From Sinorhizobium fredii USDA 205 (GTDB lineage Bacteria > Pseudomonadota > Alphaproteobacteria > Rhizobiales > Rhizobiaceae): DNA of 64,000 nucleotides. Below, in pieces: positions 8,631-16,017 of the stretch. Numbering within the stretch: position 1 is the first letter of the stretch; the number at the start of each line of letters is the position of its first letter. The stretch is taken from positions 186,001-250,000 of the forward strand of contig NZ_AUTC01000189.1 of assembly GCF_001461695.1 (NCBI RefSeq), written 5' to 3'. The notes below the pieces were generated by a model. The model searched no databases. It saw only the letters and a list, made by a program, of their open reading frames with translations, and had not been told where the DNA came from. A program made the position numbers and the translations under genes.

Positions 8631-10184
8631 ATGCTGCAGGAAGGCAAGCTCTATATCGGGACCAGCCGCAAGCCGGACGATTCGATCAACAAGCCGGAAT
8701 ATCTGGAACTGAAGTTCGGCAACCGCCATGGCCTGGTCACCGGCGCCACCGGCACCGGCAAGACCGTGACGCTGCAGATCCTTGCCGAGGGCTTCTCGAA
8801 CGCCGGCGTTCCGGTCTTCTGCGCCGACGTGAAGGGCGATCTGTCCGGCATCGGGGCGATCGGCGAGGCGAAGGACTTCCTTGTCAAGCGCGCCGAGCAG
8901 ATCGGCCTCTCGCCCTATGAATTCCAGGAGTTCCCGGTGATCTTCTGGGATCTCTACGGCGAAAAGGGCCACCGGGTCCGCACGACGCTCTCGGAGATGG
9001 GACCGCTTCTCCTATCGCGGCTGATGAACGCCAGCGACGCCCAGGAGGGCGTCCTGAACATCGCCTTCAAGATCGCCGACGAAGGCGGCCTGCCGCTTCT
9101 CGACCTCAAGGACCTGCAGTCGCTGCTCAACTACATGGGCGAGAATGCCAGCGAGCTCTCCAACCAGTTCGGCTTCATCTCCAAGTCGTCCGTCGGCTCG
9201 ATCCAACGCGAGCTCCTGATCCTCGAGCAGCAGGGTGCCGAACACTTCTTCGGCGAGCCGGCGTTGAAGATCACCGACATCATGCGCACGACGAATGACG
9301 GGCGCGGCGCGATCTCGGTGCTCGCGGCCGACAAGCTGATGATGAACCCGAGGCTCTATGCGACCTTCCTGCTCTGGCTGCTGTCGGAGCTTTTCGAGGA
9401 ACTGCCGGAGGTCGGCGATCCGGACAAGCCGAAACTGGTGTTCTTCTTCGACGAGGCGCATCTGCTCTTCAACGACGCGCCGAAGGTGCTCCTCGAACGC
9501 GTCGAACAGGTGGTCCGGCTCATCCGCTCCAAGGGCGTCGGCGTCTATTTCGTCACCCAGAACCCGCTCGATGTGCCGGAAACCGTGCTCGCCCAGCTCG
9601 GCAACCGCGTCCAGCATGCGTTGCGGGCCTATTCACCGCGCGAGCAGAAGGCGGTGAAGACGGCGGCCGACACGTTCCGCGCCAATCCGGATTTCGACTG
9701 CGCCGCGGTGATCACCAATCTCGGTACCGGCGAGGCGCTGGTCTCGACGCTCGAGGGCAAGGGTGCGCCGTCAATGGTCGAGCGCACCTTGATCCGGCCG
9801 CCGGCCTCGCGGCTCGGTCCGCTGACCGAGGCCGAGCGGCAGAACGTGATGACTGTCAGCCCGGTGCGTGGGCTCTACGACGAGGACTTCGACCGGGAAT
9901 CGGCCTACGAGATCCTTGTCAAGCGGGCTGAAAAGGCGGCAGAAGCCGCCGAGCAGGCCGAAGCGCAGGCGACCGAGGAACAGCCCGGCCGCGGCCGTTG
10001 GACCCTGCCGGGCTTCGGAGACGAAGCGGAAGAGGCAACTCCGGGCCGGCAGGCCCGGCCGCGCTCCTCGGGCTACCAGCGCGAAACGATCGTGGAGGCC
10101 GCGATGAAATCTGTCGCCCGCACGGTCGCGACCCAGGTGGGGCGAGCGCTGGTTCGGGGCATTCTCGGCAGCCTGAAGCGATAG
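8631..10184 (+). CDS. HerA-like ATPase / DUF853 family helicase-like protein
   Basis: 517 residues from ATG 8631, preceded by GGAGAGGA; an in-frame ATG further upstream lacks a good ribosome site. The Walker A motif is TGATGTGKTVTLQ (around residues 38-50) and Walker B is LVFFFDEAHLLF (around 270). The conserved block FVTQNPLDVPETVLAQLGNR, ending in a probable sensor/arginine region with VQHALRAYSPREQKAV, is typical of the DUF853 proteins related to HerA and VirB4 motor ATPases. The C terminus is Ala/Glu-rich and then basic. Substrate is unknown; DNA translocation is inferred from the fold family. No NurA-like nuclease gene is adjacent. Confidence 0.85.
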   Translation: MLQEGKLYIGTSRKPDDSINKPEYLELKFGNRHGLVTGATGTGKTVTLQILAEGFSNAGVPVFCADVKGDLSGIGAIGEAKDFLVKRAEQIGLSPYEFQEFPVIFWDLYGEKGHRVRTTLSEMGPLLLSRLMNASDAQEGVLNIAFKIADEGGLPLLDLKDLQSLLNYMGENASELSNQFGFISKSSVGSIQRELLILEQQGAEHFFGEPALKITDIMRTTNDGRGAISVLAADKLMMNPRLYATFLLWLLSELFEELPEVGDPDKPKLVFFFDEAHLLFNDAPKVLLERVEQVVRLIRSKGVGVYFVTQNPLDVPETVLAQLGNRVQHALRAYSPREQKAVKTAADTFRANPDFDCAAVITNLGTGEALVSTLEGKGAPSMVERTLIRPPASRLGPLTEAERQNVMTVSPVRGLYDEDFDRESAYEILVKRAEKAAEAAEQAEAQATEEQPGRGRWTLPGFGDEAEEATPGRQARPRSSGYQRETIVEAAMKSVARTVATQVGRALVRGILGSLKR

Positions 10185-10288
10185 GCTGGACAAAGCAAGC
10201 GGATGGGCTTGCGCTCGCGCCTCTCTCCTGCTTACGGAGGCACAGCGACCCGTCATCGGCAATGCTGCCACCCCGGAAAGGACCGATA

Positions 10289-10501
10289 GTGGACGTCAAG
10301 GATTCGAACGGCGCCATTCTGAAGGATGGAGACAATGTCACGTTGATCAAGGACCTGAAGGTGAAGGGTACCTCGACCACGCTGAAGCGCGGCACGCTGG
10401 TGAAGGGCATCCGCCTGACGGACAATCCGGACGAGGTCGAGTGCCGCGTCGAGAAGGTCAAGGGGCTGGTGCTGCGCACCGAATTTCTGAAGAAGGCCTG
10501 A
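10289..10501 (+). CDS. Short PhnA-domain (YjdM-type) protein
   Basis: 70 residues from a GTG start at 10289, with GGAAAGGA six bases upstream. The sequence (VKDSNGAILKDGDNVTLIKD then LKVKGTSTTLKRGTLVKGIR, LTDNPDEVECRV, LVLRTEFLKK) is the complete C-terminal PhnA domain, an SH3-like beta fold. The N-terminal zinc ribbon of the full-length E. coli YjdM/PhnA is missing. Despite the name, PhnA-type proteins are not proven to act in phosphonate use. It lies 104 bases after the HerA-like gene and ends at a strong hairpin. Confidence 0.8.
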   Translation: MDVKDSNGAILKDGDNVTLIKDLKVKGTSTTLKRGTLVKGIRLTDNPDEVECRVEKVKGLVLRTEFLKKA

Positions 10502-10522
10502 TGGCGCCCTACATCCAGTAGC

Positions 10523-10546
10523 TGAAGCCCGCGGCGGCGGGCTTCA
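10523..10546. terminator. Bidirectional terminator hairpin
   Basis: TGAAGCCCGC at 10523-10532 pairs perfectly with GCGGGCTTCA at 10537-10546 across a GGCG loop. It lies between the convergent PhnA-domain and ohr genes. Confidence 0.7.
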
Positions 10547-10564
10547 TGGTAGTCCGGTATTCTA

Positions 10565-10987
10565 TCAAGCCACCGACAATTTCACGTCGACGTTGCCCCG
10601 GGTCGCATGGCTGTAGGGGCAAACGATATGCGCCTTCTGCACCAGGTCTTCGAGCACGGCCTTGTCGACGCCGGGCGATGTGATCTCAAGCGCCGCATCG
10701 ATGTAGAAACCCGTGCCATCGTCACGCGGGCCGATGCCGACCGTCCCTGTCACTTTCGTGTCTTCCGGAAGCTTTACCTTCTCCTTGCCGGCGACGAACT
10801 TCAGCGCGCCGAGGAAGCAGGCGGAATAGCCGGCGGCAAAAAGCTGCTCCGGATTGGTGCCGCGTGCCCCATCGCCGCCAAGTTCCTTCGGCAGGGTAAG
10901 GGCCACGTCGAGAACGCCGTCGGCGCTCTTGGCCTGGCCGGCGCGGCCTCCGGTGGCGGATGCGGTGGTACGATAAAGAATGGGCAT
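10565..10987 (-). CDS. ohr: Organic hydroperoxide resistance protein Ohr
   Basis: 140 residues from ATG 10987 (AAGGAGAACT upstream), matching the normal Ohr length. The two redox cysteines are in the expected contexts: YSACFLGAL (peroxidatic Cys) and KAHIVCPYSHATRGN (resolving Cys). MPILYRTTASATGGRAG is the standard N terminus. Ohr is a thiol peroxidase that reduces organic and lipid hydroperoxides. It is transcribed divergently from ohrR, and the shared region carries two overlapping palindromes where OhrR presumably binds. Confidence 0.95.
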   Translation of the reverse strand: MPILYRTTASATGGRAGQAKSADGVLDVALTLPKELGGDGARGTNPEQLFAAGYSACFLGALKFVAGKEKVKLPEDTKVTGTVGIGPRDDGTGFYIDAALEITSPGVDKAVLEDLVQKAHIVCPYSHATRGNVDVKLSVA

Positions 10988-11031
10988 GGCAGTTCTCCTT
11001 GCTTTTCGTCGTTGTCGATGGTTTTCTAATA

Positions 11032-11065
11032 GCGTAAAATTAAATTGTACGCAAATTAATTTTGC
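11032..11065. promoter_or_regulatory. Overlapping palindromes in the ohr-ohrR intergenic region (probable OhrR operator)
   Basis: GCGTA at 11032-11036 pairs with TACGC at 11048-11052, and GCAAA at 11051-11055 pairs with TTTGC at 11061-11065. The two share GC at 11051-11052. The whole stretch is A/T-rich, as seen in operators of MarR-type OhrR proteins (which usually bind AT-rich inverted repeats between ohr and ohrR). Confidence 0.6.
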
Positions 11066-11103
11066 AAATTGCATTCCGGGCGTGAATTTGCGACAATACG
11101 GGC

Positions 11104-11595
11104 ATGACAACCAAAGCGGCGAAATCTGAAGACGCACTTCCCGACGAGGCGCTAGCCCTCGGCCAGCAACTTTGCTTTGCCGTCTATTCCGCCACGCACG
11201 CCTTCAACCGAGCTTACAAGCCGCTCCTCGACCGCTTCGGGCTCACCTATCCGCAGTATCTCGTGCTGCTTGCGCTCTGGCAACAGGACGGCATGACGGT
11301 GAAGCGGATCGGTGAGGAACTGGGTCTCGATTCGGGCACTCTCTCGCCCCTGCTCAAGCGGCTGGAGGCGGCAGGCTATGTCGGGCGCATGCGCGACCCG
11401 GCCGATGAAAGGCAGGTCATCGTCAGCCTCACGGAGAACGGCCGGCGCCTGAAGATCGAGGCTTTCAAGATCCTTGCGGAGATCGGCCGCGCAACGGGCT
11501 GCAGTCTCGCAGAAGTCGGCGAGTTGCGCGACGCGCTGCATCGGCTGACTGAGCGCCTCGCCGACAGTCAGGCCGAGGGAACGCAAACCGATTGA
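11104..11595 (+). CDS. ohrR: MarR-family peroxide-sensing repressor OhrR
   Basis: 163 residues. The N-terminal reactive cysteine is Cys24 in LGQQLCFAVYSATHAFNRAY, the usual OhrR position, and a second cysteine lies in RATGCSLAEV near residue 137, so it may be of the two-cysteine type. The winged-helix region includes LTYPQYLVLLALWQQDGMTV and DSGTLSPLLKRLEAAGYVGR, with the wing in RDPADERQVIVSLTENG. Oxidation of the N-terminal cysteine by organic peroxides releases the repressor from DNA. It is divergent from ohr and presumably represses both genes. Confidence 0.93.
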   Translation: MTTKAAKSEDALPDEALALGQQLCFAVYSATHAFNRAYKPLLDRFGLTYPQYLVLLALWQQDGMTVKRIGEELGLDSGTLSPLLKRLEAAGYVGRMRDPADERQVIVSLTENGRRLKIEAFKILAEIGRATGCSLAEVGELRDALHRLTERLADSQAEGTQTD

Positions 11596-11622
11596 TCCGC
11601 GCAAACGCCCGGCTCGCCGTCT

Positions 11623-12384
11623 TCAGATGACGAGTATCGGCGCCTTGCCGCGCACGCGGGCATAGAGATCGATGACGTCCTGGTTGATCATGCGGACGCA
11701 CCCGGACGAGACGGCCTTGCCGATCGACTGCCATTCCGGCGTACCGTGGACGCGATAGAGCGTGTCCTGGCCGTTCTGAAAGATGTAGAGCGCCCGCGAG
11801 CCAAGCGGATTGTCGAGGCCCGGCGGCATGCCACCGTTGTCGGCCGAATATTTGGCGAGCACCGGCTGGCGGGCGATCATCGAATCCGGCGGCGTCCATT
11901 TCGGCCACTTCTGTTTCCACTGGATGACGCCGCGCCCGGACCAGGCGAAACCTTCGCGCCCGAGGCCAACGCCATAGCGCGTGGCAGAGCCGCCGGATCC
12001 GATCAGATAGAGATAGCGATCGGCGGTATCGACGACGATCGTGCCAGGCGCCTCGCCGAACGGATCACGGACCTCCTGACGGTAGAAGCGCGGGTCTATC
12101 TGCTGGTAGGGCACCGCCGGAATGAGAAACCCGCCATCCTCCCGCTGCGCGTAGACATCGGCGTAATAGGCGTCCTGCGGCGGCAGGCCGGTCAGCGGCT
12201 CTTCGAGCATACCCGGATCGACCCAGCGGCTCTCGAGGGCCGGATCGCGGTAGACCGGCATCGTTTGCTGGCGAAACCGGTCGGTGTTCATCGACGACGT
12301 ACAGCCCGCAAGGCCGGCGGAAGCGACCGCGAGTCCGGATGCGCAGAGAAACTGGCGGCGGGAAAAGACAGGCAGCGATGACAT
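11623..12384 (-). CDS. L,D-transpeptidase (YkuD domain) lipoprotein
   Basis: 253 residues. The N terminus has a twin-arginine-like FSRRQFL, a hydrophobic stretch and a lipobox LAGC with Cys28, so it is probably exported and lipid-anchored. The YkuD catalytic domain covers about residues 110-250, with the signature HGTPEWQSIGKAVSSGCVRM holding the catalytic His and Cys. L,D-transpeptidases make 3-3 cross-links in peptidoglycan or attach proteins to it; which of these applies is not visible. It converges with ohrR, 27 bases apart. Confidence 0.88.
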   Translation of the reverse strand: MSSLPVFSRRQFLCASGLAVASAGLAGCTSSMNTDRFRQQTMPVYRDPALESRWVDPGMLEEPLTGLPPQDAYYADVYAQREDGGFLIPAVPYQQIDPRFYRQEVRDPFGEAPGTIVVDTADRYLYLIGSGGSATRYGVGLGREGFAWSGRGVIQWKQKWPKWTPPDSMIARQPVLAKYSADNGGMPPGLDNPLGSRALYIFQNGQDTLYRVHGTPEWQSIGKAVSSGCVRMINQDVIDLYARVRGKAPILVI

Positions 12385-12744
12385 CGAACTCTACTGGGTT
12401 TGAGTGCAGCGAGGAAGGAGAACGGCGCGACGCGCGATTTGCATCGTCCCGCTCCTTGCAACGAGATCACGATGATGTTGCGGCGAAGCAAAAGCCATCT
12501 CCGTGATCGATATCGACAAGTCGGAGCGGGACGCAAGCTAAAACCGCTCTTGCGATCTCCCTCCAAGCTTGCATTTACGGCTGGAGCCGGACTTGCGCCA
12601 GTAAATACGCAATCACGATTGTGGTATCGCGTTTTGCAACCGAGCTTGTCTCGCGACCAACCCCATCAAAAGATTTCATGCGACGCATCAAGGCGGACGG
12701 CTTCAGCAGGCGTCGACCATTGCGTATGTAAAGGCCTCGTCAAA
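12385..12744. other. Long intergenic region with degenerate inverted-repeat sequence
   Basis: No gene seen. Part of it (about 12447-12536) looks like an eroded copy of the hairpin element found at 50473-50586: CGTCCCGCTCC near 12447 faces GGAGCGGGACG at 12526-12536, with GATCACGATGAT and CCGTGATCGAT between them. The remaining sequence shows nothing recognisable. Confidence 0.4.
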
Positions 12745-12852
12745 CTACAGCGCCGCGCGTCCGATCGGACGCGCTAAGGTCGCTGTAGCACTTTGAAATT
12801 CTGCATGATTTTGTCCTTAAATCGATTCCGATTTAAGGAATCATGCAGTAGG
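12745..12852. repeat. Rhizobial intergenic mosaic-type repeat, two-hairpin copy
   Basis: Two tandem hairpins. The first runs from CTACAGCG at 12745 to CGCTGTAG at 12788 with an inner GCGCGTCC/GGACGCGC stem. The second is CTGCATGATT at 12801 pairing with AATCATGCAG ending at 12848, with inner CTTAAATCG/CGATTTAAG. A second full copy lies at 46978-47084 and a one-hairpin copy at 49574-49618. This is the kind of element described in rhizobia as RIME/mosaic elements. Its last bases (GCAGTAGG) run straight into the ribosome-binding site of the next gene. Confidence 0.75.
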
Positions 12853-12861
12853 AGGCCGGAG

Positions 12862-13521
12862 ATGCTGACGATTTATGGTGTGTATCGCTCGCGCGCATCG
12901 CGCAACTACTGGCTGGCGCGCGAACTCGACATTCCCTTCAGATCGATCCCGGTCATCCAGGCGCGGCGCCTCGCCGATCCGCTTTCCGCGGATGCGCCGA
13001 TCAACACCCGCTCGCCGGGTTTCCTTGCCGTCAACCCGATGGGCCTCATTCCGGCGATCGAGGACGACGGGCTCGTCTTGACCGAGTCGCTTGCCAACAA
13101 TCTCTATCTCGCCCGCAAGCATGGCGGACCGCTGGCACCGGCCGACATTGCCGAGGAAGGGCAGATCGGCAACTGGACCATGTGGGCGGCAACCGAAGTC
13201 GAGCCGCATGCGGTCAAGATCATCCTCGCCCATGACGACGGTATCGAGAATACGCCTGGCGGCCGGGACTTGATCGCCGCCTGTGTGCGGTCGCTCGAAA
13301 AAGCCTTTGGCCGGCTCGAGAGGCATCTCGACGGCCGCGATTACCTCGTCGGCGGCCGCTTCACCGTTGCCGACCTGAACCTCGCCGAGGTGTTCCGCTA
13401 TGCGATGAGCCAGACTGCGCTCTTCGAAAGACACCCGCGCGTCAAGGCATGGCTGGCGCGCTGCCAGTCGCGTCCGGCCTTCAAGGCGATGATGGAAGAG
13501 CGGCTGAAGGAACCGGAATAG
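12862..13521 (+). CDS. Glutathione S-transferase
   Basis: 219 residues from ATG 12862; GTAGGAGG just upstream overlaps the end of the mosaic repeat. The N-terminal thioredoxin-fold part starts MLTIYGVYRSRASRNYWLAR and contains NPMGLIPAIEDDGLVLTES, the cis-Pro and glutathione gamma-glutamyl-binding block. The C-terminal helical part has GRDYLVGGRFTVADLNLAEV, the GST N-capping motif with Asp. Substrate is unknown. Its last 41 bases overlap the 3' end of the convergent LysR gene. Confidence 0.85.
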   Translation: MLTIYGVYRSRASRNYWLARELDIPFRSIPVIQARRLADPLSADAPINTRSPGFLAVNPMGLIPAIEDDGLVLTESLANNLYLARKHGGPLAPADIAEEGQIGNWTMWAATEVEPHAVKIILAHDDGIENTPGGRDLIAACVRSLEKAFGRLERHLDGRDYLVGGRFTVADLNLAEVFRYAMSQTALFERHPRVKAWLARCQSRPAFKAMMEERLKEPE

Positions 13522-14416
13522 CAAAGAGCTGCCGCATCCCCTCCTCGACCTCCTCGCGCACCCATCGCTTGAAGGCGAGCGCCGCCTTGCCCTCGCGCCT
13601 GGAGGCGGAGGTGACGAAATAGTGCCCGAAGCCGGTTTTCGCGCGGACGCCGAAAGGGGCCACGAGGCTGCCCTTCACCACGGCATAGCCGGCGAGCGTC
13701 TGCCAGGCGAGCATCACCCCCTGCCCGGCAATGGCCGCATCGAGCGCCAGCGACGCTTCGTTGAAGGTGTGGCGCACGGTCATCTCGGCGCCGGAAAGGC
13801 CGACCGCCTTCAGCCACACCTCCCAGGAAAACATCGCGTGCTCGTCGATGACGGCCGGCAGCGTCAAGATGTCCGCCGGCTCGCGCAGTCCCGCGGCCAG
13901 GGCCGGCGAGCAGACGGGAAAGACCTCCTGCTCCAACAGCAACTCGGCGCGCACGCCCGGCCAATGCCCCGCGCCGACGCGTATGGCGAGATCGACATCG
14001 GAGGTGTCGAGGTTGACGAGCTTCGTGGTCGCATCGATTCTCAGCCGGACTTCCGGATGGCGGTCGGCAAAACGATTGAGCCGATAGACCAGCCAGCGCG
14101 CCGCAAAGACCGGCGCCACCGAAACCGTCAGCACCGATTCGTCGCGGCGTCGGGCCTCGGCGACCGCTTCGGCAAGCTCCGCAAAGGCGCTTAAGAGCCG
14201 CACCAGAAGCAATCGGCCCGCATCCGTCGGCACCAAACCCCGTGGCAAACGCTCGAAAAGCGCCCGCCCCAGCTGCGCCTCGGTCTTGGCAATCTGCTGA
14301 CTGACGGCACCGGGCGTCACGCCGAGCTCTTCCGCCGCGGCCGCGAGCGAGCCGAGGCGCCCGGCCGCCTCGACGGCGCGCAACCCGTTCAGATGGATCG
14401 CGTTGAGGTCTTTCAT
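13481..14416 (-). CDS. LysR-family transcriptional regulator (GcvA-like)
   Basis: 311 residues. The N-terminal winged helix is LNGLRAVEAAGRLGSLAAAA then EELGVTPGAVSQQIAKTEAQ, and the effector domain covers about residues 90-300. The style (HLNGLRAVEAAGRLGSLAAAAEE) is that of the GcvA-like branch. The target is unknown, and no gene is divergent in the classic LysR arrangement. It is convergent with the GST gene and the two overlap by 41 bases at their 3' ends, so their transcripts would be complementary there. Confidence 0.88.
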   Translation of the reverse strand: MKDLNAIHLNGLRAVEAAGRLGSLAAAAEELGVTPGAVSQQIAKTEAQLGRALFERLPRGLVPTDAGRLLLVRLLSAFAELAEAVAEARRRDESVLTVSVAPVFAARWLVYRLNRFADRHPEVRLRIDATTKLVNLDTSDVDLAIRVGAGHWPGVRAELLLEQEVFPVCSPALAAGLREPADILTLPAVIDEHAMFSWEVWLKAVGLSGAEMTVRHTFNEASLALDAAIAGQGVMLAWQTLAGYAVVKGSLVAPFGVRAKTGFGHYFVTSASRREGKAALAFKRWVREEVEEGMRQLFAIPVPSAALPSSP

Positions 14417-14596
14417 ATAGCTTTTCTAAACGAAGCACGCGGCAATCTCAATTGCAAATGCCCCCGAATAGGAGGACTCTACCAATAGCTCCTCTGGTCA
14501 ACGGAGGAATTTATCCTTGATTTCAATGCATTGTCGCGAACCGTCGTGTCTCGATGCATTCGCGGCGGAGCGGCGATGCCGAATGGAGGTCCCGCC

Positions 14597-14794
14597 ATGT
14601 TGAAGCTTTTCTCTATTCTGAAACGGGCCGCAACTCAGCACGGTGATCAAGCCGAAGCGTCGGTAGCTTGGTCGCGTGATCCGCTTCAGCATCCAGATCT
14701 TGCCCGTATGGGGGAGCGCGAGCTTGCGGATCTTCCCTTCCCGGGCTGGCCATGGCCTCGCGCCATCTCAAGCAAAGCTTGCGACTGCGCCTGA
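14597..14794 (+). CDS. Small protein with DUF1127-like C-terminal motif
   Basis: 65 residues from ATG 14597, with a near-perfect GGAGGT six bases upstream, which strongly favours translation. Residues about 27-47 (SRDPLQHPDLARMGERELAD followed by LPF) resemble the short motif of rhizobial DUF1127-type small proteins (…MSxRELxDLP…), although the usual Arg-rich part is weak. Members of that family affect RNA turnover and phosphate or carbon metabolism in Agrobacterium and Rhodobacter; this role is only an analogy. The stop lies 50 bases before the MmcQ/YjbR gene. Confidence 0.5.
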   Translation: MLKLFSILKRAATQHGDQAEASVAWSRDPLQHPDLARMGERELADLPFPGWPWPRAISSKACDCA

Positions 14795-14844
14795 TCGTCG
14801 TCACACTTGGATGCAATCCGTTCTTGGCGAATGACGGCTTACCG

Positions 14845-15210
14845 ATGGTGCAGGAGATCGAAACAGGCTTCGAACGCGTCCGGCGCCTCGCCGAAGCGGC
14901 AGGGCTGCCGGAAACGACCGTCGGCACGTCCTACGGCACGCCGGCACTGCTCGTCAAAGGCAAGAGCTTCGTGCGCACGAAGGACGCCGAAACGCTCGTC
15001 GTGATGTGCGCGCTCGAGGAGAAGGAGATGCTGATGGAACTCGATCCGTCGCTCTTTTTCGAGACCGACCACTACAAGGGCTGGCCGGCGATGCTCGTGC
15101 GACTCGCCATCATCGACGATGCGGCGCTGACGCAGAGACTGATTGCCGCCTGGCGGGAAAAGGCGCCGAAGCGGCTGGCGGCGCAGTTCGACGCCGCCAG
15201 TTCGCGCTGA
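14845..15210 (+). CDS. MmcQ/YjbR family protein
   Basis: 121 residues from ATG 14845; the ribosome site is weak. The sequence shows the family pattern: TTVGTSYGTPALLVKGKSFV in the first half and LFFETDHYKGWPAMLVRLA in the second. These are small CyaY-like-fold proteins with a presumed DNA-binding surface; no biochemical role is established. It is on the same strand as the preceding DUF1127-like gene and convergent with the following GST gene (one base between the stops). Confidence 0.8.
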   Translation: MVQEIETGFERVRRLAEAAGLPETTVGTSYGTPALLVKGKSFVRTKDAETLVVMCALEEKEMLMELDPSLFFETDHYKGWPAMLVRLAIIDDAALTQRLIAAWREKAPKRLAAQFDAASSR

Positions 15211-15211
15211 T

Positions 15212-15838
15212 TCAGCCCCGCGCCCGCACGACCTCCAGCACCTTGGCGACGGCGGGCCGTTCGGCCATGCGATTGCGGTGGTCGAGGACTTTCGGGAACT
15301 GCCCCGGATCGACGCCGTCGCCTTCGAGCCAGATTGCAATGGTGAAGAGGTAGGGATCGGCGATCGTATAATTCTCGCCCATCACGAAGGGACCGGCGAA
15401 CATCCTGTCCTCGATCAGGGCGAAGCAATCCGCCATGTTCCTGGCTACCTTCGCCTTCATCGCCTCATGGGCGGCCGGATCGTCCGCCCAGCGCGCACCG
15501 CGCCGGCCATGCGCGTGGGCGACGTGCACCGTCGAGCAGAGATAGCTCAGGAACGACTGCAGCCGGGCGAACTCGAACGGATCGCCGAGGGGCGCGAGCC
15601 CGGCATCCGGAAAGGTCTGGGCGATATAGGTGAGGATAGCGGGCGTTTCCGTCAGCGTACCCCGGTCGGTCACCAGGGCCGGAACGCGGCCTTTCGGGTT
15701 GATGGCGAGATATTCCGGCTTCGTCTGCTCGGCCTTTGAGAAGTCGATGCGATACGCCTCATGGGCGGCGCCCGCCTCCTCCAGCGCGATATGCGAGGCG
15801 AGCGAACAGGACCCCGGCGTATAAAACAGTTTTAGCAT
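15212..15838 (-). CDS. Glutathione S-transferase
   Basis: 208 residues from the ATG at 15838, the third of three consecutive ATG codons (15844, 15841, 15838) and the best spaced from GTAGGAG. The N-terminal domain has MLKLFYTPGSCSLASHIALE, with the Ser/Cys region of beta-class GSTs (TPGSCSLASHI), then NPKGRVPALVTDRGTLTETP. The C-terminal domain holds NYTIADPYLFTIAIWLEGDG. The beta-like active-site cysteine (SCS) suggests glutathione-dependent reductase or dehalogenase chemistry, which is an inference. It is unrelated in detail to the GST at 12862. Confidence 0.85.
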   Translation of the reverse strand: MLKLFYTPGSCSLASHIALEEAGAAHEAYRIDFSKAEQTKPEYLAINPKGRVPALVTDRGTLTETPAILTYIAQTFPDAGLAPLGDPFEFARLQSFLSYLCSTVHVAHAHGRRGARWADDPAAHEAMKAKVARNMADCFALIEDRMFAGPFVMGENYTIADPYLFTIAIWLEGDGVDPGQFPKVLDHRNRMAERPAVAKVLEVVRARG

Positions 15839-15987
15839 CATCATGCTCCTACATCGGAATGCTTGCGTGACCACAAACCAACTCACGCCGCTTCAACGGC
15901 GTAACGGCACAGAGCCACAAGGCACGCGGCAGAAGAGATGAAATCGCGTCGATTGACAAGGTCCGGCATTGGCCGCTATCAAGTGCC

Positions 15988-16005
15988 GTTACGTTATAAC
16001 ATTAT
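15988..16005. promoter_or_regulatory. Zur-like operator upstream of the DUF4198 gene
   Basis: GTTACGTTATAACATTAT centres on the perfect palindrome GTTATAAC (15993-16000). It closely fits the alphaproteobacterial Zur pattern as I recall it (GTAATGTTATAACATTAC). It ends just before the AAGGAG ribosome site of the gene at 16018, so a bound repressor would block transcription. Confidence 0.55.
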
Positions 16006-16017
16006 AAGGAGCTACTG

